Assembly: GCA_029990175.1 (NCBI GenBank)
Contig: JARKIP010000005.1
Coordinates: 27,413,501 to 27,477,500 of the forward strand
Length of the DNA stretch: 64,000 nt
Reading direction: 5' to 3'
Origin: Petunia secreta
Lineage: Eukaryota; Streptophyta; Magnoliopsida; Solanales; Solanaceae
The translations under genes were made by a program, and so were the position numbers. The notes beneath the pieces are model-generated. The model saw nothing but the letters and a program-made list of their open reading frames with translations, had not been told where the DNA came from and did not search any database. This document shows positions 33,201-43,110 of this stretch, one piece after another. Numbering within the stretch: position 1 is the first letter of the stretch; the number at the start of each line of letters is the position of its first letter.

Positions 33201-33333
33201 TCGTGTTATAATTTTGATTCTGTAATCATGAGAATATTTCCGTGGGATAGTTTATGAAGGTCGTGCAAGTTCTTTTGTTATCAGCGTGAATCTTGCTTTA
33301 GACTTAGGCTCGTTCGAGGACGAACGAGAGTTT
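30282..33333 (+). pseudogene. T2-DE interior with degenerate gag, no pol
   Basis: Short gag-like stretches in shifting frames: RIFQALDYIERYGVDYSSFR (about 30930-31000), ALERVHEPSENVQRFICDL (about 31205-31265), LRSQMAQKIKVETSFDVVVD (about 31272-31332), GRPPSRLSQL (about 31457) and RQFYELLVWRDAEVSD (about 31861). The last corresponds to sequence just before protease in related elements, but the DSG/DPG motif and all of RT to integrase are absent. The rest is noncoding. The same arrangement occurs in T2-F. Confidence 0.75.
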
Positions 33334-33346
33334 AAGTGGAGGAGAA
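33334..33346 (+). other. T2-DE polypurine tract
   Basis: AAGTGGAGGAGAA lies directly before the 3' LTR start TGAAACGG. Confidence 0.85.
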
Positions 33347-34677
33347 TGAAACGGCCTCGGTTAGTCGTTTCGGAAGTTAGGACTCCAATTAGCGCGCCGA
33401 TAATTTTAAAAACATCGTAATGTCCATAAGGACCTGTCGGTAAAATTTGAGCTAAATAGGACCTTGTTTGGTAGACATCGGAAGAAGGTTTCAGTTTTTA
33501 TTGTCGATAAATACTAAAAAGAGATTTTCGAGCTCGGTTTTGGTGAACGAGCTCCGATTCAAAATCCGAAAGCGCCGTTAGGTTCGTATGATTATTTGTG
33601 ACTTTTGTGCTTTTTCAAAAGTGAATTTCGAGGTTGTTCAGATAGCTTCCGCTAAAATGCCGAAAGTTAAATAATTTGACCTTTCACATCACTTCACTAC
33701 TACAAGTATGTAACAGATCGTTGCTTAATGCTTCTACATACTTCATTTAACATTCGAGGACGAATGTTCCTAACGGGGGAAGATTGTTACACCCCGTATG
33801 TCCAAAGTGAGGTATATCCTTCTAATTACATGTTAAGAATGATTTAAGTGAGTTTAATGTCATAATATGACCATATATGATGTTTATATTTTGAATATAA
33901 AGTTTGGGAAAAATCGAATTTAAGTTGCGGAAAAACCGACAAAGGAATTTCCTTGTAACGAAGCTTTTTCAGCAATTAATTTTGTGTGTTATATGAGGTC
34001 TTTTAGGGACATATCATATACCAAATTGAAGGTCTTGGAGTGTAGTTTCCAACACTTTTGATGGTTTGTTCATACAACCTATGGATAGAAAGATATGAGC
34101 ATCAGAAGTTAGGCCAGAAAAAGAAACATAAGCGCAAAAGAGGGCTAGAAATGAAATGTTTTAGTATAAAAGAGAAATACCTTCTCTTTCTCGACATTTT
34201 CCAGAAACCTCACGATATAAACATCTCTTTCTTGAGTTTGAAACAAATTTTTATGATTTTGAAGAAATAACATCAATCTTAACTCGAAATTAATGACGGA
34301 TTGCGTCAAAATACTCTACGCGATTAAGCTTGTTTAAGCTTTAGAAGGTGTGGAATTCAAAGGAAACAAGGTTTAGAAGCAAGAAACATCAAAGAGTGGG
34401 ATCGTTTGGCAAGGAAACAAAAGGATAAAGCGGTTGTTGATTAGCCGTACTAACTTTTAGAAGAGGTAAGTGTTTATATCCATTTCTTTGGAGGCCCTTA
34501 GCCTTGTGGATATTTTACCACGTGTTCCTTACGTGTGTAGCTGCCGATAAGCGTACTCATTACGCCTTAGCTTTGAATTTACATTGTATATTATATGTTA
34601 TGCCCTGTTGTTGGTATTGCATTGAGTATATGAGCATTGCACTCTGGTTTTGAGCATTTCATATACTTCCCAGTTAG

Positions 34678-34915
34678 CGATGAGAGTCCCGCGCCAGTGA
34701 AGGGTCATTATTGCATATACTTCCCAGTAATCGATGAGAGTCCCGAGCCGGTGAAGGGTCATTATTTAATATACTTTCCGGTAATCGATGAGAGTCCCGA
34801 GCTGGTGAAAGGTCATCATTTCATATACTTCCCGGTAATCGATGAGAGTCCCGAGCCGGTGAAAGATCATTATTGCATATATCTCCTGATAGACGATGAG
34901 AGTCCCGCGCCGGTG
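34678..34915. repeat. 54-bp tandem array in T2-DE 3' LTR
   Basis: Same unit as 29381-29650, with four to five units at a 54-bp period and then a diverged unit. Confidence 0.9.
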
Positions 34916-35090
34916 ATAGGTATCAGGCATATGCGACTGCATTGCATCGTACCATATTCATCCCATCTCATTGCACCGCATACTGACTATTATGTGTATT
35001 GTATTGTGTTTTATGTATGCGGTATGTATACTCTGTCGTGGAAATATCTCAGCTTGCCTATATATTTCTGACTCGTATTCTAGGTTACGG

Positions 35091-35365
35091 GGATCGGGTC
35101 GCACGCCGCAATTGTATAAACATATGGATCGGGTCGCACGCCGCAACAGTATAAATATATCGATCGGGTTGCATGCCGCAACAGGATGAATATATGGATC
35201 GGGTTGCACGCCGCAACAGTATAAATATATAGATCGGGTTGCACGCCGTACCAAGATGAATATATGGATCGGGTTGCACGCCGCAACAGTATAAATATAT
35301 GGATCGGGTTGCACGCCGCAACAGGATGAATATATGGATCGGGTTGCACGCCGCAACAGGATGTA
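35091..35365. repeat. 35-bp tandem array x 8 in T2-DE 3' LTR
   Basis: Starts at 35091, 35126, 35161, 35196, 35231, 35266, 35301 and 35336; same unit as 29771-29945. Confidence 0.93.
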
Positions 35366-36020
35366 TTTCTGATTGTTGATGTGTTCGGGATACCTATATG
35401 TTTTGGCTATCTTACATTCCTGGTTGTTGATGAGTTTGCCATTCCATACGTGTTTCTAGTTATTACCTGGCTCTGCCTTTTTATAATTTAAATAAGAGGA
35501 ATTTAGTTTATCTATTTCTTTTCTCCCTGGCTGGCTATCCTATTCTTTGAGGTGGCTAGTCTGCCCCACTTATTGAGTCCTTTTGACTCACCTTTGTTTG
35601 TTGTTTGTTTCTTGTCTATCTATTTCGTTTCGGCAGGTTTGCTCCAGGATTGAGTTTACCACATTGTGAAGGAGCGAAGACGACTTCAGCTGTCAGGGTG
35701 AGCCAGCTTTTATTCCGGATGGCCACCAGTTTATTGTTCATTATTTCAGTTGCATTTTGCTCCCTTCAGGAGGTATCTGCCTTCTTTTGTACTCCTAGAT
35801 TTCTAGTCTGGATAGCCCTAACCCTAGCATGCTGGGTAGTTAGCTGTAATTTCTTCTGTACAGCTTAGAAGTATCAGTATGTCTGTGTTTTTTAAAGTCT
35901 TGTCCTTATTTGTGAATTTTTATATTTATTTTCCTGATTTAATTGGCAAGGGTTCGCCCGACGGGTCTAGAGGAGGAAGTCGGGTGCCCGCACGGCCTTA
36001 CCGAATTCCAGGTCGTGTCA

Positions 36021-37189
36021 GTCATAGTGTTTCAATACTGTTTCAGACTGTTTTAGACCGTTTCAACTCCGTTTGAAACTGTATTTACGGTGCTCTATCA
36101 GACATAAACCATATGCCCTTGGTCTGAATTACCTACTCATGTGAACTACATATTCAGCATCAGAGAAGCAGAGAAGGAAGAAAAATATCAATCGAGAATT
36201 ATTCTACAAGAGGAATTACAGGGTAAACCAATTGGTTCGCCAAATGAAACAGAAGATTTAAAGCTTCCGGTAACAATGATAAGACCCTCCAGTTACTTGA
36301 ACAGTAGAAATTTTTTTTTGTGCTAACAAAGAATAATAGAAATTCTGTTAAAATAATCAAATTGGTCTCTTTCTTCCATGCAGGTGGACACCGGTTTAGC
36401 AGAATCAGTGAATCACTATTAAAGTTTCGACATCAAAGATAATTCCCAATGATACAAGCCTGTACGTTGGAAGCTTTGGGAAAAGATTCGATTTTTTTTT
36501 GAAGCTTTTAACGAACTGGCCCGCATAAATATCATCTTGGTTTCAATTGGATGAAACCCGACTTTGAGTGAAATTTGTCACATGAAAATTTCCTAATGTT
36601 CATTTTACAACAGATAGAGCAAAGAGAAGGAATTATAAGAAAAAACATCAAATTTTAAGTACAACTCATCAAATGGTTGGAAATAGAAAATTCTTCAATT
36701 AGCCAGTCCATGAAAATTGTTGCAAATCTAAGAAATGCACCACATTAAAATTCAAATGACAGGTACTTAAATTTTGGGATGAAACAACTCAAATCATGCC
36801 CTTGGTTAGATTTTTCGGTGAACTGGCCGGACATGGTTTAAGAGGATTGAAGGGTTGCATAACAGAACTGGGGTTTTGGGGTGGTGCGGGTGATGGCGGC
36901 GTGGGTGGGGGTGCTGTATCTCTAATTAGGTTTTTGATGGAATTAGCACTGTGATGGAGGGTGGTGGATTTGTGTGTTTGAATTTGAGAAAACAATGGGG
37001 GTGACGGCTGCTTTGGTTGGAAAAGTGAAGAAAGTGTTTTAGGATTTGTAGGAAAGTGGGTGAAAGTGTAATTGTAAAAAATGAAAATGTGCTAAAATAA
37101 TATTGCTATGCTTTTTAATTAGAAAAATATTGCTTTTTTTTTTTTTTTTGTAATTAAGGGTGAAAATTTGTATATTTGTGTAAAAAACC
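36021..37189. other. M2 right part, possible captured gene fragment
   Basis: After the CTGTTTC tract (to about 36090) there is non-repetitive sequence. A 61-codon frame (36141-36326, IREAEKEEKYQSRIILQEEL) is followed by a pyrimidine-rich stretch ending TTCCATGCAG at 36383, which looks like a splice acceptor. On the minus strand a Pro-rich frame (36995-36789) contains TAPPPTPPSPAPPQNPSS. I recognise no family. Capture of host gene pieces is common in MULEs, but this is only suggestive. Confidence 0.35.
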
Positions 37190-37273
37190 AATTATTTTTT
37201 GTAAACTTTTCTTCTTCTTTTTTTTCCCCCTTAAATTTAAAAAAAGTTATTTATAAAATAGTGGGTTGTTACA

Positions 37274-37287
37274 TTCTCCTCCACTTA
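37274..37287 (-). other. T3 polypurine tract
   Basis: The minus strand reads TAAGTGGAGGAGAA directly before LTR start TGTAACAACCC at 37273. Confidence 0.85.
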
Positions 37288-37789
37288 AACACAAGTTCGT
37301 CCTCGAACTTGTTTCACCATCTACTAACAACTAATCTATACACGTGAACATGGCACCAAATCCTTTATTACTCACGATCAAACTGAATACGAACTCAAAA
37401 ATTTGCCTAAGTCCCAAAATTTACAAAAATTTCGCCAGAGTTTCATTTGTAAATTGGACTATCCAAAAATAATTCATATCTCAAATACCAACAACCACCA
37501 TATACAATATAATAAGCCATGCACAGGCACCAAACAAAGCTCAGTATAATCTCAACGGCTCCGACAAGGAGGTAAATCTCAATAATAAATCAAACACACT
37601 CCGGCAAGGAGCTAAATCACTCTAATGAATCAAATACTCCGACAAGGAGATAAATCACTTTAATGAATCAGACAACTTTGAGGAGGTAAACATGCTATAA
37701 CTCACAATTAATCAGAGAAATTTAAATGCAAGGATTTTAAAATTTACTTACCTGATGCTTCAAACAAGTGAGGATATCTATCTCGCATG

Positions 37790-38473
37790 CTCGACTAAAT
37801 CTCCCATGTATCCTCATCATGCGGATGGTTATGCCATCACACTTTTACTAACGGAATTTCTTAGACCTCAACTTTCGTGTGTCTCTTCCTATAATAGCTA
37901 CTGGAACTTCTTCATAAGCTAAGTTCACATCCAATTGAACTGGGTCCACCTCTATGACATGAGTGAGATCTCGAACATACTTCCGGAGCATAGAAACATG
38001 AAAAACAGGATGACCATGCATAGACTCTGGCAATGCAAGTCGATAAGCAACCTCACCAATACGCTTCATAATCTTAAAAGGACCAATGAACCTAGGGCTC
38101 AACTTGCCCTTCTTCCCAAATCTCTTCACACCCTGCATTGGTGACACCTTCAATAAAATCATATCACCTTCCTCAAATACTAACTCTCGGCTTCTCTTAT
38201 TCGAGTATGATATTTTCCTACACTGAGCAGTTCGAAGACGATCCTGAATAATACGAACCGTATCCAAAGTCTGACGAACAATATCAGGACCCAGCACCTC
38301 AACATCTTGAGACTCAAACCAACCAACTGGAGAGCGATATCGGCGACCATATAATGCCTCGAACGGCGCCATCTGAATGGAAGACTGATAACTATTACTA
38401 TAAGCAAACTCTTCAAGAGCTAAATGATCATCCCAATGACCGCCAAAATCCAAGGCACATGCTCTCAACATAT
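37790..38473 (-). pseudogene. T3 integrase C-terminal part and chromodomain remnant
   Basis: It begins at the P4 insertion site with LRACALDFGGHW, then EEFAYSNSYQSSIQM, KGKLSPRFIGPFKI, HPVFHVSMLRKYVRD, and breaks in the chromodomain at RKLRSKKFR followed by a stop (37848-37850). The rest of the chromodomain is frameshifted. It joins 43884-44207 once P4 is removed. Confidence 0.88.
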
Positions 38474-38685
38474 TGATGCAGCCCAAATTGCATCGACACC
38501 TACGCTTGGTTTGGAAGTTGAGGCATGGATGATATGAGCTCGCGAGACGGCTTGAAGACCATGCATTGGAGCTCAATCAAAGTGGAAGAAGGGCAGGAAA
38601 CAGTGCAGGAAACAGGGGAGCTATAACAGAGCAAAACAGGGCAGCACTTTCTGAGCTCACTGCCTGGCGACAGACATTTCCTCTG

Positions 38686-38818
38686 CGCGATCGCGACCAC
38701 ACTCACGCGATCGCGAAGAGCAGTTAATTGCCTTGCGCGATAGCGCTCACCAAGACGCGATCGCAAGCCTCTGAAGACTAGTGCCCTGCGCGATCGATAT
38801 TCCCTTTGCGCAATCGCG
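38686..38818 (+). promoter_or_regulatory. three pairs of CGCGATCGCG palindromes upstream of the P4 TATA
   Basis: Ten-base sites (consensus CGCGATCGCG, some with one or two changes) start at 38686, 38706, 38736, 38756, 38789 and 38809. Within each pair the spacing is exactly 20 bp, while between pairs it is 30-33 bp. The cluster ends about 55 bp before TATAAATA. A protein-binding role is inferred from symmetry and spacing. Confidence 0.6.
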
Positions 38819-38873
38819 AAGACCATTTGAGGAGCAGCGGACCAGAAACTTGACAAACCATGTAATGGGGTGT

Positions 38874-38881
38874 TATAAATA
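38874..38881 (+). promoter_or_regulatory. P4 TATA box
   Basis: TATAAATA in the 5' LTR; identical in the 3' LTR at 43511-43518. Confidence 0.65.
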
Positions 38882-39248
38882 CACCCCTCATTTCATTTAT
38901 TGTATTAACCAACCTTGAATGTAGAATGATGAATTTCTTGAGTGAATCTCAATGATGAACCCGTGAGCGGGCATGATTTCACTTGGTGGATTCCAAGTTG
39001 AACATCAAAACCTCTTTGATCATTCTATTTGCGAGAGCCGAGTGTCTCTTGAGGGTAGTTGCATAGTATAGGTGATCCTTGACTTCACCCGGGGTGTATC
39101 GAGACAAGTTCCTCGGTGCTACTTAGGTAAACGTTTCAAGCCTCGTCTTGCTTTTTATCTTGATATCTTCATCGATATCGTCTATCTTGTTTTAGTTTCC
39201 GCATTATCGTGTCGTTTGTCGCTTCCGCCTATTTTCGCTTGCATCAGT

Positions 39249-39260
39249 TGGTATCAGAGC
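39249..39260 (+). other. P4 primer binding site (initiator Met-tRNA)
   Basis: TGGTATCAGAGC, two bases after the LTR end. Confidence 0.93.
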
Positions 39261-40528
39261 ACGGCTAGGCTTCGTTCTTACGAATCCTCGGTCTTGTTCT
39301 TGTTATTGTTATCATTGTGTTGTTTGTTCTTTAAATTTGAAGAAAAACAAAAAAAATCCAAAAACTTGAAAATCACAAAAAAATTGCTAGAAATCGTTGT
39401 GTGTTGTGATTTTGTTGTTGTTTGTTATCGGGGATTGTGTGTTATCATATTCCCGTTGATTTGGTACCCTCGAAACACGATTTGAAGTCGTGAATCAAAA
39501 TCTTGAAAACCAAATCTCAAAAGTTGAGAATTCACAAAATTTGATAGAACTTGTTTTGTGTTGTGAGTTCTTGGTTGTTTGGTATCAGGGATTGTTCCTT
39601 ATAGTTTTCCCGTAATTTTGATATCCCTATATCGTCATTTGGAGTAGCGGACTGAAAATCGAACTTCGAAATTTTAAAGTTCTTGAAAATTTTGAAGAAC
39701 TTACTCCAAATTCTTGAAAACGAGTTGTTCGTTCATTGTTTGTTTAATAGAACCATTGGGGATTGTTTACTTCAGTTGAAAACACCCTTTGGAAGCCTTA
39801 GAACTGAACAACAAGTTGAATTGGGGTGATTTGTGTGCCAAAAACTGAGTTTGCAGTCGGGGTTCTGGTTCTGGAACGCAGGCCTGCGCGATTGCGCCCT
39901 GCTTCACGCTATCGCGTCCCTTCCGCCCATTTGTTCATCGCGATCGCGCCTTACCTCACGCGATCGCGAAGGGTTCTCATTTCCAGAAAATCCTGAATTG
40001 GGACAAATTGTTCGCAAAGCATTCGTAACAGTTTCCGCTCACCAAAACTCCAATTGTAACATCAAATATGGTGAGTTTGTAGATCACCAACCAAAAATCA
40101 TCCAATTCTGAATCCGTTTAGTGACGATTCGATCTTTGAACATTTGATCGCGTCACTTCCGGTTAGTACTTTGAGGGTAACCCTTCTACCCAATTAGTAC
40201 TAATTCATTGTGCGTTTAGGATCTTCGTGCCTAGAAGGAGAGTAGAGCTCAAAGAAGACTCGTAGTATATTTTTGGCTCGAGTGCTCACTTATAAAGCCG
40301 TTCGCCCATCGAGTCCCATCAATTCCACTCACCCCGAAGAGTGTTTGGTTCTTGTGACTTGAGTGGTTATTGAGGTGGTTGTTCAACTACGAGGAAGCCT
40401 TGAGATCAAGCTTGAGTTATCCTACAACCCACTAAATTGAGTGTACCCGAGTGACACTCCAAAGGTGAGGGAGCGAGTGAGGGTTTTTACTCTAACCTCT
40501 TTCTCTTGTTTTTACTTTTTGTAGGTAC
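39261..40528 (+). other. P4 leader with two more palindrome pairs
   Basis: Untranslated leader of about 1.27 kb. CGCGATCGCG-type sites start at 39887, 39907, 39939 and 39959, again in pairs 20 bp apart. TTTTTGTAG just before the ORF1 start resembles a splice acceptor, so part of the leader may be an intron. Confidence 0.6.
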
Positions 40529-41203
40529 ATGGCCGGAGACGTATACGATACCGTTGAGGTCCCGGTAAGTACTTTGGCTTACATATTGGCCAAGGTGAGA
40601 TCTTTGGACCAACGGCTCGAGAGCCTTGAAAGAAAATGGATCCCGAGTATCCAAAGGAGTACCGAAAGAGGTACTAGTGATGAAATGTTGGGCATTCCCC
40701 AACCGTTGGGAATTCCCCAACAAGTGGGCACTCCCCACAACTTGGGCATTCCCCAAGGTGATGATGAGCTTAAAACGACACTTGTGGTACGGAGGAGTTT
40801 GGGTGCCATGAGTCTTGCGGAGTCGGAGCATGTGCAAAGAGAGAATCTCTTCCATGCTAGGTGTCGAGTGATGGGGCAAGTGTGCTCCATGATCATTGAT
40901 TCGGGAAGTTGTGCTAACATAGTAAGTGAGACTTTGATTTCCCAATTGCAATTGCCTACTAGAACACATCCACATCCCTACCGGTTACAATGGTTGAGTG
41001 AGTGTGGAGAGTTGAGGGTGGTGAAGCAAGCTTTGGTTGAGTTTGGCATTGGAAATTACCGAGATAAGGTAATGTTCGATGTAGTTCCTATGCAAGCTTG
41101 CCACCTCTTGTTTGGAAGGCCATGGCAATATGATCGGAGCGTAGTACATGATGGTAAGACCAACTCTTACACGGTTCTAGGAAGTATGTACTCAAGCCCT
41201 TGA
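40529..41203 (+). CDS. P4 ORF1: coiled coil plus retroviral-type aspartic protease (224 aa)
   Basis: ATG at 40529. A short amphipathic helix (residues 16-36, ILAKVRSLDQRLESLERKW) replaces a normal gag; no capsid domain or zinc knuckle is seen. An LGIPQ-type repeat occupies residues 54-76. The protease domain follows (about 105-215) with active-site DSGS at 124-127 and the C-terminal LLFGRPW at 193-199, as expected for a Ty3/gypsy protease. The frame stops at 41203. The next ORF continues in another frame at the same codon region with TPKQV, a motif that follows protease in related elements, so a one-base deletion near 41198 probably split one longer ORF. Confidence 0.82.
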   Translation: MAGDVYDTVEVPVSTLAYILAKVRSLDQRLESLERKWIPSIQRSTERGTSDEMLGIPQPLGIPQQVGTPHNLGIPQGDDELKTTLVVRRSLGAMSLAESEHVQRENLFHARCRVMGQVCSMIIDSGSCANIVSETLISQLQLPTRTHPHPYRLQWLSECGELRVVKQALVEFGIGNYRDKVMFDVVPMQACHLLFGRPWQYDRSVVHDGKTNSYTVLGSMYSSP

Positions 41204-43011
41204 CGCCAAAGCAAGTTAGTAATGACTATAGGATTATGAGGGAGTTGAGGGAAGCAGCTAAAGCCATGTCAACCATGGTACTTGAGCCCGGAACCAACAA
41301 TCTTATGGTCATGCCCTTACGAGTTGAGAGTGATGCATCACCCGGACCTACAATTGGCCTTGAGCGAAAAATGAAAGAAGTGAGGGGAGAGGAAATCTCG
41401 AGTGAGAGTGAGAACACACTTTGTTCTAACCATGACTTATCTTCTTCTCCTTCAATTTGTTTTGGCTTATGTGTAGGTACTCTTGGAGACGAGCTTGTGG
41501 AGCCTCTACCGGTTGGTAAGAAAGAAAGACAAGAGAATGGAGCTCTACATTGTGAGTTTCATGAAGGAGGAATTGAACAAGAAACTTCAAGCGATGTGAG
41601 TACTCACGGGAGCTACTCAAAAGTAAGTGTTTCTTCACCTTCTCATGAACATGATTCTTTCTTGTCTTGTGAAGACTCAATGCTAGTTGGTGCTTGTAAT
41701 GCATTTGATGAAATGGCAACTAGTGAAGAGTCTAATGGTCAACTTGTGTTTGCGTGTGACCTAGTAGAGAGAAATGAGAAGCCACATCATGATGTGAGCC
41801 CGGTATTCAAAGAACCTCTCTCTAGTGAAAATGTGTTAGTTGACCTTACTTGTGAACCTTATTATGACACACCACCAATTTTTGATAAAGGGGAGGATGA
41901 GATGTGTGATCACACCCTTATTGATTTACTTGATTTTGGTGGCTTTATGTGTCGTAGTAAGGATGAGAGTGGTCTTGAGGAGTCCAAATTGCATGAATTG
42001 GACAAGGTTGTCTATGATGACTCCTCAAGCGAGAGCGAAGAACCTAGTCTTGATACGATGCCGTTGTTTGACTTTGAAATTGAGGTGCATGCTTTTACAT
42101 TCCCATTGCATGAGGGCCTCTTTAATTGTGAAGGTGATTTGTATCGGACTAGAGTTGAGGATGAAATGGAACCTCCGTGGTGTGAGGGATTTGATCCCAT
42201 AGACAACTCTTTGTTTGAAGCTTCGAGTGAGGTAGATGATTCTTCTAATGACCCTACGCTTGTTGGTGCGGGTTATGATGATGAAGAGGCCATCCATAAT
42301 ACCTTCCTTGAGAGCTTACCTTGTGAGGGGGGTTGTCTCGAGGATGAAATTGGAGGTGAGGAGGTATCTCTTGGTGTGAGTATGAGAGCTCTTAAGAAGG
42401 GGAGTGGGTTGTTTGGTGCTAATTGTGAATTGTACTACTTTGCCTACCCCGTCCCATATGTTAACCACACTTTGAGAATTGAACATGCCAAGACCATTGT
42501 GCCGCATTTTAAAAATATTGCATTGAAGGTTTGGTATGTTGATCATGAGCTTAGGGGTCATAGGAACTTTGATTGCTTAATCTTGAATGTCCCATGTCTT
42601 ATTGCTCTCTTTGCTTGTCATGTTAGTGAGTGCTTGTCACTATGGAGCCAAGGACTTATTGTCTCCTTTGGAGACATAAGCTTTTTGATTTGCATTGATA
42701 CTTGGCTCTATCACAAGAGTGAATTTTCCACATCACTTGCTTTCATTCTTGTTGGACTTGCCTACTCGCGTAGTGGAAAGTCTTGGTGCACTAATCTTGA
42801 ACTTAGGGATCGTAGTGGATTTGATAGCTTAATCTTGCGTATGCCATACACTATTGATTTCCTTATTTGTTCTTGTGTTGGGAGCACTTCATTGTTGAAC
42901 CAAATACTTGATAGTTCCTTTGGGAACATGAGCTTCTTTGTTGCCATTGATACTTGGTTGTACCATAAGAGTGTGTTTTCCCACACTTGGTGCACTAACC
43001 TACTCTTGTAG
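41200..43011 (+). CDS. P4 ORF2: long acidic protein of unknown function with a duplicated C-terminal module (603 aa)
   Basis: Open without a stop for 603 codons, in the frame one base off ORF1. The listed first codon is TTG, so it was most likely the continuation of ORF1. The first 430 residues are strongly acidic and Ser-rich (for example YDDSSSESEEPSLDT). The C terminus holds two 62-residue copies (448-509 and 532-593, period 84 residues) sharing ELR...F-LIL and DTWLYHKS. I recognise no domain. It occupies the place of RT-integrase. Long open length in a young element suggests it was functional recently. Confidence 0.65.
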   Translation: MTPKQVSNDYRIMRELREAAKAMSTMVLEPGTNNLMVMPLRVESDASPGPTIGLERKMKEVRGEEISSESENTLCSNHDLSSSPSICFGLCVGTLGDELVEPLPVGKKERQENGALHCEFHEGGIEQETSSDVSTHGSYSKVSVSSPSHEHDSFLSCEDSMLVGACNAFDEMATSEESNGQLVFACDLVERNEKPHHDVSPVFKEPLSSENVLVDLTCEPYYDTPPIFDKGEDEMCDHTLIDLLDFGGFMCRSKDESGLEESKLHELDKVVYDDSSSESEEPSLDTMPLFDFEIEVHAFTFPLHEGLFNCEGDLYRTRVEDEMEPPWCEGFDPIDNSLFEASSEVDDSSNDPTLVGAGYDDEEAIHNTFLESLPCEGGCLEDEIGGEEVSLGVSMRALKKGSGLFGANCELYYFAYPVPYVNHTLRIEHAKTIVPHFKNIALKVWYVDHELRGHRNFDCLILNVPCLIALFACHVSECLSLWSQGLIVSFGDISFLICIDTWLYHKSEFSTSLAFILVGLAYSRSGKSWCTNLELRDRSGFDSLILRMPYTIDFLICSCVGSTSLLNQILDSSFGNMSFFVAIDTWLYHKSVFSHTWCTNLLL

Positions 43012-43100
43012 TAGGAGCTTTTGTTTTGTTTGCCTTTTTGATGTAGGTGATGCTACCTTGGAGAAGGACACCTTAATTTCGAGGACGAAATCTTCTCAAG

Positions 43101-43110
43101 AAGGGGAGGA
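43101..43110 (+). other. P4 polypurine tract
   Basis: AAGGGGAGGA directly before the 3' LTR start TGACGCAGCC. Confidence 0.9.

Larger units (their letters stand above)
28053..36020 (+). mobile_element. T2-DE: non-autonomous Ty3/gypsy element with gag remnant
   Basis: LTRs start TGAAACGRCCTCGGTTAGTCG (28053 and 33347); the right LTR ends GGTCGTGTCA at 36020. Flanks ATCAT (28048-28052) and GTCAT (36021-36025) are a near-perfect 5-bp target duplication. The interior (30282-33346) holds gag-like remnants but no reverse transcriptase, RNase H or integrase. The primer site and the end of the 5' LTR are deleted. Confidence 0.88.
33347..36020 (+). repeat. T2-DE 3' LTR (2674 bp, complete)
   Basis: Complete copy with TGAAACGG and GGTCGTGTCA ends. 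It includes a 54-bp array (starts 34678, 34732 and onward) and an eight-copy 35-bp array at 35091-35365. It matches T2-F LTR 54370-57046 in inverse orientation. Confidence 0.92.
27149..37189. mobile_element. M2: non-autonomous Mutator-like element in the T3 LTR
   Basis: A 9-bp target duplication AATTATTTT (27140-27148 and 37190-37198) interrupts the T3 LTR at a position shown intact in the other LTR. Termini are inverted: left GGATTTTTTTACATAGAAGTA, right (minus strand) GGTTTTTTACACAAATATA. They share TACAA-TTTT and CTTAATTAC blocks over about 45 bp. A 9-bp duplication with such ends is typical of MULEs. Without the nested T2-DE (28053-36025) it is about 2.07 kb. No transposase is seen. Confidence 0.82.
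38474..39246 (+). repeat. P4 5' LTR (773 bp)
   Basis: TGATGCAGCCC to TTTTCGCTTGCATCA. It contains six CGCGATCGCG-type palindromes (38686-38818) and TATAAATA at 38874-38881. Confidence 0.95.

Noticed and set aside
34637..35071. 144-codon frame with 18-residue repeats (and similar frames at 29400-29666 and 29301-29627)
   Set aside because: The 54-bp array has a period divisible by 3, so all frames without stops repeat automatically in both directions.
34958..35356. 132-codon minus-strand frame with ATRSIY repeats (and overlapping frames)
   Set aside because: Product of the 35-bp array in the T2 LTR; three overlapping frames exist for the same DNA.
40487..40975. 162-codon minus-strand frame opposite P4 ORF1
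   Set aside because: Antisense shadow of a real protease ORF.
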